Below the pieces are notes generated by a model. The model did not search any database. It was not told the DNA's origin and saw only the letters and a program-made list of their open reading frames with translations. Of a DNA stretch of 64,000 nucleotides, positions 35,858 through 45,415 are shown one piece after another. Source of the stretch: Novosphingobium sp. PhB57 (GTDB lineage: Bacteria > Pseudomonadota > Alphaproteobacteria > Sphingomonadales > Sphingomonadaceae). A program made the translations under genes and the position numbers. How positions within the stretch are numbered: position 1 is the first letter of the stretch; every line of letters starts with the position of its first letter. The stretch spans positions 372,001 through 436,000 of the forward strand of contig NZ_SMBO01000004.1 of NCBI RefSeq assembly GCF_004342985.1. Direction: 5' to 3'.

Positions 35858-36766
35858 TCAGGAAGCCTGCAAGGGGCTGGCCGCCAGAGGCCCGCGCGTA
35901 TCGGCACGGGCTTCCGGCCATGCGGCCGCGATCCGCGGCCATGCCGCGGCCAGATCCTCCGGCGTCGCGGCGGTGAGCGCGTTCAGGTCGCGGGGATAGG
36001 TCACGCCTGCCGCCTCGCGGGCCTGCGTCGCGGTAAATTGACCGTTCGCGGCGCGTAGGACCCATCCGCTGGCGGTGCAATCGGGCGCCACGAGATAGAG
36101 CGCACCGGGCGCGACGGCGTCGGGCCGCAGGTCGTCCGGCTCGCCTTCGATGCCCCACATGCGGGTCTTGGCCACGGGCGAGATCACATTGGCGGTAATG
36201 CCGTAAGGCCGGCCTTCGTGGGCAAGCATATTGGCGATACCGATCGCCGCCATCTTGGCCGCGCCATAAGAGGCCAGGCCCGCCTGCGCATATTGCGGGT
36301 AGATCGCCCGATCGGACGTGGTGAGCAGGATGCGCCCGAACGCCGCTTCGCGCATGGCCGGCCAGGCCGCCTGCACCAGCCACAATGGCGCATCGACGCC
36401 GACCTGCATCATCCGCGCGTGGAAATCGGACTCCAGTTCCTCGATCGGCTGGTAGCCCACCCACCCCGCGTTGTGGATGAGGATATCCAGCCGGCCGTGG
36501 ACACCTATCGCTTCGGCCACCAGATCATGGCAGGCCGCGCGGCTCGCCGTGTCGCCCGGCGCGGCGAAGACCGTTGCGCCGGCTTCCCGCAGCGCCCGCG
36601 CCGCAGCCTCCGCCACTGAAGGATCCCGGCCCGAACCATCCGCCAGCGTGCCGCTGTCCTGCAGGATGACGGTCGCTCCGCGCGCGGCCAGGCCTTTTGC
36701 ATAAGCAAGGCCCAGCCCGCGTCCGGCGCCGGTCACCAAAGCTACTCGTCCGGAAAAATCGATCAT
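35858..36766 (-). CDS. SDR oxidoreductase (MFE-2-like)
   Basis: A 302-residue short-chain dehydrogenase with TGAGRGLG at residue 12, HNAG near residue 98 and the active site YGAAK. The insertion after the second strand (QDSGTLADGSGRDPSVAEAAARA) and the C-terminal extension place it with dehydrogenases of the multifunctional-enzyme type 2 group. GAGG precedes the ATG by six bases. No obvious operon partner; a LysR gene lies 82 bp upstream on the same strand. Substrate unknown. Confidence 0.82.
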   Translation of the reverse strand: MIDFSGRVALVTGAGRGLGLAYAKGLAARGATVILQDSGTLADGSGRDPSVAEAAARALREAGATVFAAPGDTASRAACHDLVAEAIGVHGRLDILIHNAGWVGYQPIEELESDFHARMMQVGVDAPLWLVQAAWPAMREAAFGRILLTTSDRAIYPQYAQAGLASYGAAKMAAIGIANMLAHEGRPYGITANVISPVAKTRMWGIEGEPDDLRPDAVAPGALYLVAPDCTASGWVLRAANGQFTATQAREAAGVTYPRDLNALTAATPEDLAAAWPRIAAAWPEARADTRGPLAASPLQAS

Positions 36767-36848
36767 GCCTGTCCTCGTTCGCGGCCGAAATGGCGGGCAG
36801 GCACGGCCCGGTCCAATATCGATGACAGGCCGCCGTGATAGGCGCAGG

Positions 36849-37748
36849 CTATCGAAGCAGCGCGGCCTCCAGTCGGGAGGTCGCTGCCGGGACGCTGCCT
36901 TCGGGACGGCAGAGCAGAAGATCGAAGCGCGCGGTGTCCCCGGCAATCGGGAAATAGGCGATTTCGGCGGCGCGCACCTGCCGCATGCTGGCCGGCACGA
37001 TCGCCACGCCCGCCTCCACCGCGACCAGCGAAAGCACGGCATGCATGCTGTGCGCCTCCTGCTCCACTTGGGGCGCGAAGCCCTGCTCGCCGCACAAGTT
37101 CACGACCTGGTCATGGAAGCCCGGCCCTTCGCTTCGCGGCCAGCATACGAAGGGCTCGTGGACGAGACGGGAGACACTGACGGCGTCGCCGCCTGCCAGC
37201 GGATGACCGACCGGCAGGGCGATCGCCAGCCTGTCCTCGTCGAAAGAGGCCGTGCGCAGTCCGGCAAGGTCGAACAGCGGCGGAACCACGATCCCCAGAT
37301 CGAGCGTGCCCTCTCTCAGCGCGCGAACCTGGGCGACCGTGGTCATCTCATGCAGGTCCACCCGCAGATCGGGGCAGGCCCTGCGAAAGGCGCGCAGGGC
37401 GGCGGGCAAACGTCCGTACATGGCGCTGCCGACGTAGCCGAGCCGTACTTTGCCGCGCTTGCCTTCCGCCGTGTCGCGCGTGAGCGCCAGCGCTTCTTCC
37501 GCCGCCCGCATCAGCCGCCTGGCCTGCTCCAGCATGACCAGCCCCGCAGGCGTCAGTCGCACGGTCTTGCGGCCGCGCTCGATGAGCGTGGCGCCGACTT
37601 CCTCCTCCAACCGCCGGATCGCTGCCGTCAGCGGCGGCTGCGACATGCCGAGCCGGGTGGCCGCCCGCGTGAAATGCAGCTCCTCCGCAACGGCCACGAA
37701 TTGCCGCAAGAGGCGCAGATCCATGCGGGGCGGTTCGTATCCTGCCAT
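36849..37748 (-). CDS. LysR-family regulator (CatR/CbbR-like)
   Basis: A 299-residue LysR-type regulator with the DNA-binding domain at the N terminus (MDLRLLRQFVAVAEELHFTR, LGMSQPPLTAAIRRLEEEVG, RKTVRLTPAG) and the effector domain from about residue 98. The recognition region is like that of regulators of aromatic-acid genes. The true start may be the Met of MDLRLL, eight codons inside; neither start has a strong ribosome-binding site. It may control the SDR downstream or the Nudix gene that diverges. Confidence 0.85.
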   Translation of the reverse strand: MAGYEPPRMDLRLLRQFVAVAEELHFTRAATRLGMSQPPLTAAIRRLEEEVGATLIERGRKTVRLTPAGLVMLEQARRLMRAAEEALALTRDTAEGKRGKVRLGYVGSAMYGRLPAALRAFRRACPDLRVDLHEMTTVAQVRALREGTLDLGIVVPPLFDLAGLRTASFDEDRLAIALPVGHPLAGGDAVSVSRLVHEPFVCWPRSEGPGFHDQVVNLCGEQGFAPQVEQEAHSMHAVLSLVAVEAGVAIVPASMRQVRAAEIAYFPIAGDTARFDLLLCRPEGSVPAATSRLEAALLR

Positions 37749-37917
37749 GTTCGCCCATCATCCTTTCACCGAACGATCGGGCGCGATAGTCGGCTTGGGG
37801 CGAATTGGCGACCTTGCAATCGAGTGGGACGGCCGGAATGCGGCAATCCCGCTTGCCGGGCGGGCGGCGCTGGTCCACTTTCGACATGCGGCCGGACACC
37901 GCCTCCTGGGAGTTTTC

Positions 37918-38391
37918 ATGGCGCTGCATCATCGGCTTCTCGGCAAGGCGGCGCGGATCGTCTGGAAAGTGGCCAGGCCCCGGACCATCGGCGTCCGCGC
38001 CGTCCTGCTGGACCGGGACGACCGTGTCGCCTTGGTGCGGCACACTTATAGAGACCAGTGGTACCTGCCGGGCGGCGGGGTGAAGAAGGGAGAGAGCGTG
38101 GAGGCGGCCTTGCTGCGCGAACTCGAAGAGGAAGTGGCGATCTCCCGCCCCGCGATCGAACGCATTCTGGGCGTCTACCACAGCCGGGGCGAGGGCAAGG
38201 ACGACCACATCGTCATCTATGTCGCCCGTATTCCGCACGGTGGCGCGGACGGCCTGAAGCGCAACGATACGGCCGAGATCGCCCAGGCAGGCTGGTTCGC
38301 GCTGGACGGCCTGCCGGCCACGACTTCCCCCGCAACCTTGCGCCGGATCGCGGAATATCGCCAGGGTGCGCTGGGCGGCGGCACCTGGTAG
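37918..38391 (+). CDS. Nudix hydrolase
   Basis: A 157-residue Nudix protein. The Nudix box is complete (GGVKKGESVEAALLRELEEE, near residues 52-72) except that the last Gly is Glu. It hydrolyses a nucleoside diphosphate linked to another group; the substrate cannot be told. The N-terminal stretch with KAARIVWKVARPRTIGVRAVLLD is typical of the NUDIX proteins of sphingomonads. GGGAG lies five bases before the ATG. The frame is open further upstream but no better start is visible. Confidence 0.85.
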   Translation: MALHHRLLGKAARIVWKVARPRTIGVRAVLLDRDDRVALVRHTYRDQWYLPGGGVKKGESVEAALLRELEEEVAISRPAIERILGVYHSRGEGKDDHIVIYVARIPHGGADGLKRNDTAEIAQAGWFALDGLPATTSPATLRRIAEYRQGALGGGTW

Positions 38392-38411
38392 CCAGCTTGC
38401 GCTTGACGGCG

Positions 38412-39128
38412 ATGGCCGCGGATGATGGAATCGCCGCCGTGAACGACAGCGCCCCGGATTCCGATTCCACACCCGACCCCAAGGCTAGCGCCGCAGCCGA
38501 AGCCCGTGCCAACGAGGCCGCCGCGATCCGGCGCCGCTGGATAACTCTGGGCGAAGTGCTGACAGTGATCGCCGTCACCATTTCCGGCCTGACTCTATGG
38601 AACAGCTGGAGCCAGCGCAGCGAAACCGAGGCGTCCAAAAGCGCCGATGCCCGCCGCGCGTCGACGCAGGCGGCGACGCTCGTGCTCGTGTCTTCAGGCT
38701 CCGGCGGCGATCAGATCGCGCTCAGGCCCGCCTCTGCCGACCAGTCCGTCCAGAGCCAGCGCCTCGCCTTCCCCTCACCGCTCGGCATCTCGCCTGCCGA
38801 AACCACGGGAGAGCCCCGGATCGAGGCTTCCTGGTTCGAGCGGGCACTGAAGAAAGCCCGCAACGAAGCCCGCCTGCCCGATGACAGCCGAGGCGACGAA
38901 CGGCTGCCCGTGGCCATCACCACCCGCTTCCTGGTGGACGGCACCGCGCACGAGGACGTGGCGATCTACGATGTGGGGTACAGCATCTCCGGCCACTGGC
39001 TGGGCGGGCACAGCATCACCTTGCGCGGCGTGTCGCTGGTCTCGCGGGTGAGCGCGCGGGGCGCTCAGGCCGCGCTGGACGCGCGCTGGACCCGGTTGCT
39101 GCCCGCGAAAGAGACCGCGGGCAAATAG
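38412..39128 (+). CDS. Membrane-anchored protein of unknown function
   Basis: A 238-residue protein with an Ala/Asp-rich cytoplasmic N terminus, one membrane helix at about residues 44-64 (ITLGEVLTVIAVTISGLTLW), and a C-terminal domain of about 165 residues with several predicted strands (LPVAITTRFLVDGTAHEDVAIYDVGYSI). Family not recognised. It begins 20 bp after the Nudix stop and may be co-transcribed. Confidence 0.65.
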   Translation: MAADDGIAAVNDSAPDSDSTPDPKASAAAEARANEAAAIRRRWITLGEVLTVIAVTISGLTLWNSWSQRSETEASKSADARRASTQAATLVLVSSGSGGDQIALRPASADQSVQSQRLAFPSPLGISPAETTGEPRIEASWFERALKKARNEARLPDDSRGDERLPVAITTRFLVDGTAHEDVAIYDVGYSISGHWLGGHSITLRGVSLVSRVSARGAQAALDARWTRLLPAKETAGK

Positions 39129-39131
39129 CGC

Positions 39132-39165
39132 CGGCCGGGCGACGCCCCCGCGCCTACCCCGGCCG
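39132..39165. terminator. Hairpin between convergent genes
   Basis: CGGCCGGG (39132-39139) and CCCGGCCG (39158-39165) form perfect 8-bp arms with an 18-base loop, just after the membrane-protein stop and before the ferritin-like gene's end. No T-tract; a weak terminator candidate. Confidence 0.35.
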
Positions 39166-39189
39166 TGACAGCCCGGATCCGGCGCGGTG

Positions 39190-39762
39190 TCAGCCCTTCA
39201 GGAAAGGCTGGCCTTCGTGCGCCACGAGCAGGTCGTGCATGTCGGCCGCGTGATCTTCTTCGTCGGCCAGGATGTGCTCCAGCATGATGCGCGTCGTGGG
39301 ATCCTTGTCGCCGAAATAGCGGATCAGCTCCTGATAGTGCTCGATCACCAGCCGTTCCGCGATCAGGTTCTGCTTGATCATCTCCACGAGGTTTCCGCCG
39401 TCGCCATATTCCGTCGCCGAGCGCGACGCGAGGCCCTCTGGGTTCAGGTTCGGCTCGCCGCCCAGCTGATCGATGCGGTTTGCCGCCATCAGCATGTGGT
39501 CGTGCTCGCTCCTGGCGTGTTCCTCGAACTCGGCCGCGACGCTCTTCGAGGTGATGCCGTCGGCCGCGATGGCGTGCATCTGGTAGCGCAGGACGCAGAC
39601 GAGTTCCGTTGCCACCACCGTCTGCAGCAGCTCGATCGTCTTTTCGACATCGCCCTGATAGCTGGGCATCACCGCCCCGTCGTCCAGCGACTTGCGGGCA
39701 CGGGCCCGCAGGGTTTCCACGTCGGTCAGAAAGGCGCTGCGGTCCTGGGTGGTCTTCGTCAT
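39190..39762 (-). CDS. Ferritin-like (bacterioferritin/Dps-type) protein
   Basis: A 190-residue four-helix ferritin-like protein. Candidate diiron ligands are E53 (ATELVCVLRY), E86/H89 (RSEHDHM), E136 (IAERLVIEHY) and E169 with a following His (ADEEDHAADM), one set per helix. Likely stores iron or protects against peroxide. GAGG lies eight bases before ATG. It stands alone, convergent with the membrane-protein gene; regulation is not evident. Close to the DUF/bacterioferritin-type proteins found beside stress genes in alphaproteobacteria. Confidence 0.78.
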   Translation of the reverse strand: MTKTTQDRSAFLTDVETLRARARKSLDDGAVMPSYQGDVEKTIELLQTVVATELVCVLRYQMHAIAADGITSKSVAAEFEEHARSEHDHMLMAANRIDQLGGEPNLNPEGLASRSATEYGDGGNLVEMIKQNLIAERLVIEHYQELIRYFGDKDPTTRIMLEHILADEEDHAADMHDLLVAHEGQPFLKG

Positions 39763-40069
39763 GGTCGTTTCCTCGCTAGGGGATTGTTGGCGTTGCAATG
39801 GTTGCGCAGGCGCGCTTGTTCCCCGCGAACGACTCTCAAGACGCATCGCCCGGAAAGCCCGCTTTTGCTGCGGGTCCGACCGGCTTTCGCCCCAGCGCGC
39901 CCGGGCGGCACTACCCGCGCCCCTGATCCCGTGACGATGACCCAGGCGCCGGAAAGAACTTCGCCATGACGATCATCGGACCGCGATCGGCCATTTTTAC
40001 AACAGGTGTGTTGGAAATATAAAATGCCCCCGGTACACCCGCGATCATCCGCAACGAGAGGATCGTTCC
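39763..40069. promoter_or_regulatory. Divergent intergenic region (ferritin-like / Rieske operon)
   Basis: 307 bp without a gene. The right end holds a good promoter and operator-like repeat for the Rieske operon (39996-40023). The rest is GC-rich and holds no feature I can support. Confidence 0.5.
39996..40023 (+). promoter_or_regulatory. Promoter of the Rieske/SDR operon with internal inverted repeat
   Basis: TTTACA (39996-40001) and TATAAA (40018-40023) are 16 bp apart, each one base from consensus. The inverted repeat CAACA-GGTG-TGTTG (40000-40013) fills the spacer, as expected for a repressor operator. Predicted leader about 40 bases to the GTG at 40070. Confidence 0.65.
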
Positions 40070-41263
40070 GTGCCTGACGCCGCTTCGAGTTTTCAGCGCA
40101 TCCCGCCCGATGAACTGGCATGGCTGGGCACCGGGCCGATCCCGGCGCGGGCCTATCACGATCCCGCTTACTTCGAGCTGGAACGCCAGGCGGTGTTCCT
40201 CAAAAGCTGGATCCATGTGGCGCATGTCTGCGAATTGCCGGAACCGGGCTGCTTCGTGCGCCGCGATCTGGAATTTGCGAAAGCCTCCCTCCTGATCGCG
40301 CGCGGCAAGGACGGCGTGCTGCGGGCTTTCCACAATGTCTGCACGCACCGCGGGACGCAGCTGGTGGAGGAGGCGTCGGGCCGCCAGTCAAAATTCACCT
40401 GCCCCTACCATATGTGGACTTACGGAGCTGACGGTGCGCTGCTGTCCGCGCCGGACTTCGAGGCTTTCCATCTCGACAAGCCCGCCTGCGCGCTTCCCCG
40501 CGTCGCGCTTCAGGAATGCGGCGGCATGCTCTTCGTCAATTTCGACCCGGATGCACCGCCCCTGCGCATATGGCTCGGCGCCTATGCCGAACGGCTGGAG
40601 CAGATGCCGGCGGCGCGGGCCACGACCTTCAGCCAATACTCCTACGAGATCGACGCCAACTGGAAGCTGACGTACGACAACTTCCAGGAAAACTACCACT
40701 TGCGGTTCATCCACCCCCGCTCCGGCGGCGCCGGGATCGGCGGCGACAATCCCTTCGGATATCCGGCCAGCCTGGGGTTCGACGGTCCGCACCGCACCCA
40801 GCGTATCTGGTCCAACCCCGCGCCGGATCTCAAGCCCTTCCAGCGCGCCGCCGCGATGCGGGGCCTTCCCGCCGTGGCCGAACAGGGCTTGCTCGACCTG
40901 CCCTTCGGTCGCGACTACCTGGCGTTCTTCCCCAACCTCTTCGTCATCGGCACGCCCACGCAGCCCTTCTCGCACACGGTCTACCCGATCTCGGCCGACC
41001 GCTCCCGCGGCGTCGTGCGGCTCTACTGGGTGGGCGAGGACGGGAACGCCAGCACCCGCTTCGCCCGCGAATATGCCCTGGCGCAATTGCGCGACATCCA
41101 CTGCGAGGACATCGCGATGATCGAACGCGGGCAGAAGGGCCTGGCCAGCGGTGCGCTGGACCATATCCATTTCCAGAGCATGGAAGCGCTCTGCCGCCAT
41201 CTCTTCAATGAAGTGGACTCCCGGGTCCAGGCCCATGCCCGTGCGCTGGGAGAGAGGCCATGA
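40070..41263 (+). CDS. Rieske ring-hydroxylating oxygenase, alpha subunit
   Basis: A 397-residue oxygenase of the ring-hydroxylating alpha-subunit type, longer than the VanA-type proteins. Rieske ligands C91, H93 (CTHRG), C111, H114 (CPYHMW); mononuclear site D203/N204 with H210 and H215 (DNFQENYHLRFIH). GTG start with AGGA seven bases upstream. The next gene overlaps by ATGA. No beta subunit, ferredoxin or reductase gene accompanies it, so electrons must come from elsewhere. Substrate not known; three-component carnitine or aromatic oxygenases share this layout. Confidence 0.88.
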   Translation: MPDAASSFQRIPPDELAWLGTGPIPARAYHDPAYFELERQAVFLKSWIHVAHVCELPEPGCFVRRDLEFAKASLLIARGKDGVLRAFHNVCTHRGTQLVEEASGRQSKFTCPYHMWTYGADGALLSAPDFEAFHLDKPACALPRVALQECGGMLFVNFDPDAPPLRIWLGAYAERLEQMPAARATTFSQYSYEIDANWKLTYDNFQENYHLRFIHPRSGGAGIGGDNPFGYPASLGFDGPHRTQRIWSNPAPDLKPFQRAAAMRGLPAVAEQGLLDLPFGRDYLAFFPNLFVIGTPTQPFSHTVYPISADRSRGVVRLYWVGEDGNASTRFAREYALAQLRDIHCEDIAMIERGQKGLASGALDHIHFQSMEALCRHLFNEVDSRVQAHARALGERP

Positions 41264-41625
41264 ACCAGGCGTCAACCCTGCCCGGCGGCTTCTCCGCGCT
41301 GGAGCCGTTCGTTGCGCAATGGGGTTTGTCCGGCACCGCGAGGCGCGCGGCGCAGCGCACGGCATCGAGCCCGGAGGCCCGCGAAGCCTTCTTCGAGGCG
41401 GCAAGCCCGCTGCTGGAGGCCGCGCTCACCTGGCTCGACGACCGGGACCTCGCCACCCTGCCCCCCGCCGGGCGGCGGTTGATGGACCTGATGCTGTCGC
41501 TCGGCCATGTCGCCCTGGCGGTGGAGATCCAGGGACCGGACGAAGTGAAAAGTGCCGTCTGGCGAGACCGGATGCGGATCGATCGCTCCACGGCGGATCA
41601 GGGAATTTCATCATGTTCGAACTGA
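41260..41625 (+). CDS. Unknown 121-residue protein in Rieske operon
   Basis: A mostly helical 121-residue protein without signal peptide or membrane segment. It opens with FSALEPFVAQWGLSGTARRAAQR and has a conserved-looking middle (AGRRLMDLMLSLGHVALAVEIQG). It starts in ATGA overlap with the Rieske gene and its end overlaps the SDR start by 13 bp, so its translation is tied to both. I do not recognise a family; the placement suggests an accessory role for the oxygenase. Confidence 0.65.
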   Translation: MNQASTLPGGFSALEPFVAQWGLSGTARRAAQRTASSPEAREAFFEAASPLLEAALTWLDDRDLATLPPAGRRLMDLMLSLGHVALAVEIQGPDEVKSAVWRDRMRIDRSTADQGISSCSN

Positions 41626-42470
41626 GCGGCAAGACGATCTTCATCACCGGCGGCGGTGGCGGCATCGGCGGCGGAATGGCCCGGGCCTTCGCCGAACGCG
41701 GCGCCCGTATCGTGCTGGCCGACCTGAGCCCGGACTTCGCGCAGGAAGAAGCGGAAACGCTGCCACCGGGCACCGAAGTCCTGATCGTGAAGCTGGACGT
41801 CCGCCATCCCGATAGCTGGCAAAGGGCCAAGGAGGCCGTGGCAAAGCGCTTCGGGGAGGTCGACGTACTCTGCAACAACGCCGGCATCTCCACGGGCTTC
41901 GGCCCGCTGCTGGAGGTGACCCCGGAGGCCTTCGAGAATGTCATGGCGATCAACGTCGCCGGGGTCTTCCATGGCATCAGGACCTTTGCGCCGGAAATGG
42001 TGGCCCGGCGCGCGGGGCATATCGTCAATACCTCGTCGATGAACGGCCTCACGCCATTCGGCAGTTTCGCGGCCTATTCGGCCAGCAAGTTCGCCGTACT
42101 GGGGCTGTCGGACGCGCTGCGCGAGGAACTGGCGCCGGCCGGCGTTGGGGTCTCCACCCTGTTCCCCGGCCTCACGCGCAGCCGGATGGCGCAGCACGAT
42201 GCGGCCGCCAGCGCCGCCGACGATCCCGAACGCGCCGCGATGATCGAGGCCAACATGATGGATCCGCTCTGGCTTGGCCGCGCCGTGGTGAAAGCCGTGC
42301 AGAACGACGAGGCCTATATCGTCACGCACCCCGCCTATCGCGACAGCCTGGCCGCGCGCCAGCAGCGCATCCTCGCGGCCTTCGGCGAACCCGCGCAGCC
42401 TGGCTACCGCCACGGCGCCTCCGCGACCCGTGCCCCGGCAGCGGCCAGCTCCGGGATCGGCAGTTCCTAG
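41613..42470 (+). CDS. SDR oxidoreductase
   Basis: A 285-residue short-chain dehydrogenase with TGGGGGIGGG near residue 13, NNAG near residue 91 and an intact YSASK active site. The C-terminal 25 residues are Ala/Ser-rich. AGGGA lies eight bases before ATG. As the third gene of the Rieske operon it may dehydrogenate the oxygenase product. Its TAG stop shares the palindrome CTAG with the stop of the convergent chemotaxis gene. Confidence 0.85.
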   Translation: MFELSGKTIFITGGGGGIGGGMARAFAERGARIVLADLSPDFAQEEAETLPPGTEVLIVKLDVRHPDSWQRAKEAVAKRFGEVDVLCNNAGISTGFGPLLEVTPEAFENVMAINVAGVFHGIRTFAPEMVARRAGHIVNTSSMNGLTPFGSFAAYSASKFAVLGLSDALREELAPAGVGVSTLFPGLTRSRMAQHDAAASAADDPERAAMIEANMMDPLWLGRAVVKAVQNDEAYIVTHPAYRDSLAARQQRILAAFGEPAQPGYRHGASATRAPAAASSGIGSS

Positions 42471-44326
42471 AACAGACCGTCGTCGAAATCGTCGTCATCG
42501 AGGGCGAGGTCGAACGGATCGGCGGCAGGGGCCGTATCCGCCACGCCGCCCGGCTGGAAGGCGCGGTGTATTTCGCGCTCACGGGCCATCGTATAGCGCG
42601 ATCCGATCGCGCCCAGCAGCTGGCCGAGCGCTTCCGCACCGTCCTCTGGCATGTCGGCCGCCTCCCGGCCGAGCAGAGCAAGCCGCTCTGCAATAGCCGC
42701 GAGCGGACCGCCGACCTCGGCCTCGCAATCGATCCTGCCGGTGGTTTCCTCCAGGATGGCGGTCACGGAAACCGCACCCTCATCGAGTTCCGAGAGGCCG
42801 GAGCGCATGCGCTCTCCGCCATCGCGGATGCAATCCAGCGATTCCGCCAGTGCCGCCCCGGCGTCGACCGGCGCATCCTCCTCGGAACCACGAATGACGC
42901 CGGCCGCGGCGGTCAGCCCGTCGAAGGACTGCGCGATGCCCAGGGCGATCGTCGCGAGCGTGGCCGCGAAGCCGCGGATCTCGGAAGCGATCACGGCAAG
43001 GCCCCGCCCTTCCTCGCCCATGCGGTAGCAGCGCAAGTCCGTGTTCCAGGCCATCTGCTGGACTTCGCCGGTGATGCGGTGGACGGTTGCCAATCGCTGC
43101 GCGAGGTTTTCCGCCGTCGTCGAGGCCAGGCTGCTCAGGCGGCTGGAGCGGGCATCGGCCTCGCGCAAGCGCTCGGTGACAGTCGCCACTTCGGCCACGC
43201 TGCGTTCGAGCCGGTGAAGGAACACGCCCTCACCCCCACCTGCACCGTCGCCCACCCCCTCATCGGTTTCGCGCAGTTCGAGCAGGCTGGCCGCGCTCGG
43301 TCCGATTCCGCGCAGGCTGGTGGCGAGCAGGCGCGATTCCCGCTGGAACGTGTCCAGTGTATCGAGCGTCTGCGCCGAAAGCAGGGCCAGGGCATGATCC
43401 GCCACCGTTCCGGCGACCTCTGCGGAAAGCGCGCCCGGCGCGGCCATGAAGGCACTCACATCGTGGAGCCCGTCGGCCAGATGCTCCAGCCTCTGCCGCG
43501 TGCTGTCGCCTACCTGCAACGCGCCCAGGGCCGTGCCGACTTGCGCGCGGATATGGCGGGCCACTTCCGCGATCCGCAAGGCGCGTTCCGCCAGCTCCAG
43601 CTGATGCTGCTGGAGAGCGACGGCATCGGCGGACAGCTTGCGGGGGATATGCGGTATCACCAGCGCGCATTCGCCGGCCAGCTGGCGTTCAACCTCGAAC
43701 ATCGCCGGCACCGCTTCCGACAGCCAGCCGATCTCCTTCGAAAGACCCTCCATCTCGGTTTCGCCGAGGTCCAGCTTGACGAACATGGTATCGGCGAACC
43801 CGGAGAAGTCTCCCGCTCCCGCCGCCGCGACCTTGATGTTGAGGCCGCAGATGCGCAGGAAACTGAGGGTGCGGTTGACCTGATCGATCTGGTTGGCCAG
43901 CGCCGCGCTGGCGCGCTCGATCGACACCAGCGCCTCCTTCCGCGCGGCCTGGATCGCGGGCAGGCGCGTCAGCCGGTCGGCCGTGCCGCGCATATTGCCC
44001 ACGGCGGCATCGGCGGCATCGCGCTCGAAGGCATTGGTCACGCTTTCGAGCGCGCCGATCAGGCCTTCGACGATCTCGTAGGCACGGGCAAGCGCCGTGC
44101 CCGCCGCCACGAAGCGCGCATCGAGGCCGCCCGCGATCCTGGCAATGGCCTCGGCCAGTTCGCCAAGCGAAGCACCGGAAACGACGGGGGCAACCGGGCC
44201 ATTGGGCGAGAGAACGACAGGGTTCACGCCCCTTTGGAGATCGGCCTCGGCCGGTTCGTCCAGAGCCGGTTCGGGGAAATAAGCGCTATCGATCATCGGC
44301 CAGCCATGTTCTTCCATCGTCATCAT
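42467..44326 (-). CDS. Soluble divergent methyl-accepting chemotaxis-like protein
   Basis: A 619-residue protein with no signal peptide or membrane helix. Most of it is long Ala/Leu/Glu-rich helix. Near residues 430-460 the sequence [19 protein letters not shown] matches the hairpin tip of chemoreceptors ([19 protein letters not shown]), but the preceding NAAVEAAR is replaced by NTDLRCYR. The C terminus is acidic and ends in DDGLF. It overlaps cheB by ATGA and is last in the chemosensory operon. It may be a cytoplasmic receptor or a CheW/CheA-array scaffold; ligand unknown. Confidence 0.72.
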   Translation of the reverse strand: MMTMEEHGWPMIDSAYFPEPALDEPAEADLQRGVNPVVLSPNGPVAPVVSGASLGELAEAIARIAGGLDARFVAAGTALARAYEIVEGLIGALESVTNAFERDAADAAVGNMRGTADRLTRLPAIQAARKEALVSIERASAALANQIDQVNRTLSFLRICGLNIKVAAAGAGDFSGFADTMFVKLDLGETEMEGLSKEIGWLSEAVPAMFEVERQLAGECALVIPHIPRKLSADAVALQQHQLELAERALRIAEVARHIRAQVGTALGALQVGDSTRQRLEHLADGLHDVSAFMAAPGALSAEVAGTVADHALALLSAQTLDTLDTFQRESRLLATSLRGIGPSAASLLELRETDEGVGDGAGGGEGVFLHRLERSVAEVATVTERLREADARSSRLSSLASTTAENLAQRLATVHRITGEVQQMAWNTDLRCYRMGEEGRGLAVIASEIRGFAATLATIALGIAQSFDGLTAAAGVIRGSEEDAPVDAGAALAESLDCIRDGGERMRSGLSELDEGAVSVTAILEETTGRIDCEAEVGGPLAAIAERLALLGREAADMPEDGAEALGQLLGAIGSRYTMAREREIHRAFQPGGVADTAPAADPFDLALDDDDFDDGLF

Positions 44327-45411
44327 CGGTTGGTTGCCGCAAGCAGTTCGCGGGCGATGGCGCCAAGCGGCACCACCCGGTCCGCCGCGCCGCGCGCGAT
44401 GGCTTCCTTGGGCATGCCGAACACGATCGAGGTCGCCTCGTCCTGCGCGAATGTGCGGGCGCCGGCCTGTTTCATTTCCAGCAGGCCCCGCGCGCCGTCG
44501 TCGCCCATGCCGGTCATGATGACGCCCACCGCGTTCGATCCGGCCGAGCGCGCGGCGGAGCGGAACAGCACGTCCACCGAAGGGCGATGGCGGGAGACCA
44601 GCGGACCGTCCTTGACCGCGACGTGATAGCGCGCGCCCTGCCGCTCCAGCATCAGGTGCTTGCCGCCCGGCGCGATCAGCACATGGCCGCGCAGCACGGG
44701 ATCGCCGTCCACGGCTTCCTTCACGTCCATTTCGCAGAGGCCGTTCAGCCGCTTGGCGAAAGCGCGGGTGAAGTTCTCCGGCATATGCTGGACCACGACG
44801 ACACCCGGTGCATTGGCGGGGAGCGCCTCCAGCACTTCGCGCAGCGCCTCGGTGCCGCCGGTGGAAGCGCCCAGGCAGACCACCATCTCGGTGGTGCGGC
44901 TCATCGCCCGGCCGCTCGGCGGCGGCAGCACGGCATCGGCGGTCAGCTTCTTCTGCGGCGCTTCGGGCTTCGCCTCGCGCACCGCGGGCCGGCCGCGAAC
45001 GCGAGCGCGGGAGGCGCCCTTCACCACGTCGCGGATCTGGAGGTTGTGCTCGGCCAGATGGTCCGCCACGCCGATGCGCGGCTTCAGGATCACGTCCACG
45101 GCGCCCGCTTCCATCGCCTGGAGCAGCGTTTCGGAGCCTTCTTCGGTCAGCGAGGAGCACATGACCACCGGCACCGGGCACTGCGACATCAGCTTGCGCA
45201 GGAAAGTGATGCCGTCCATGCGCGGCATTTCCACGTCCAGCGTGATGACGTCGGGCACTTCCTCCTGGATGCGCCGCGCGGCGCTGAAGGGATCGGGGGC
45301 GGAGCCGATCACCTCGATCTCCGGATCTTCCTGGAGGATCGCGGTCATCGTCTGACGCACGCTGGCGGAATCGTCGATGACGAGAACGCGGATCTTCTTG
45401 CCTGTGACCAT
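44323..45411 (-). CDS. cheB: Chemotaxis protein-glutamate methylesterase
   Basis: A 362-residue CheB: demethylates (and deamidates) chemoreceptors after phosphorylation by CheA. The receiver domain has D59 ([12 protein letters not shown]); the esterase domain has the catalytic triad S183 (GASTGG), H209 (VVQHMP) and D304/D305 (GMGDDG). A linker of about 45 residues joins them. It starts 4 bp after cheR and overlaps the soluble receptor gene by ATGA. No missing residues. Confidence 0.96.
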   Translation of the reverse strand: MVTGKKIRVLVIDDSASVRQTMTAILQEDPEIEVIGSAPDPFSAARRIQEEVPDVITLDVEMPRMDGITFLRKLMSQCPVPVVMCSSLTEEGSETLLQAMEAGAVDVILKPRIGVADHLAEHNLQIRDVVKGASRARVRGRPAVREAKPEAPQKKLTADAVLPPPSGRAMSRTTEMVVCLGASTGGTEALREVLEALPANAPGVVVVQHMPENFTRAFAKRLNGLCEMDVKEAVDGDPVLRGHVLIAPGGKHLMLERQGARYHVAVKDGPLVSRHRPSVDVLFRSAARSAGSNAVGVIMTGMGDDGARGLLEMKQAGARTFAQDEATSIVFGMPKEAIARGAADRVVPLGAIARELLAATNR

Positions 45412-45415
45412 TGCC

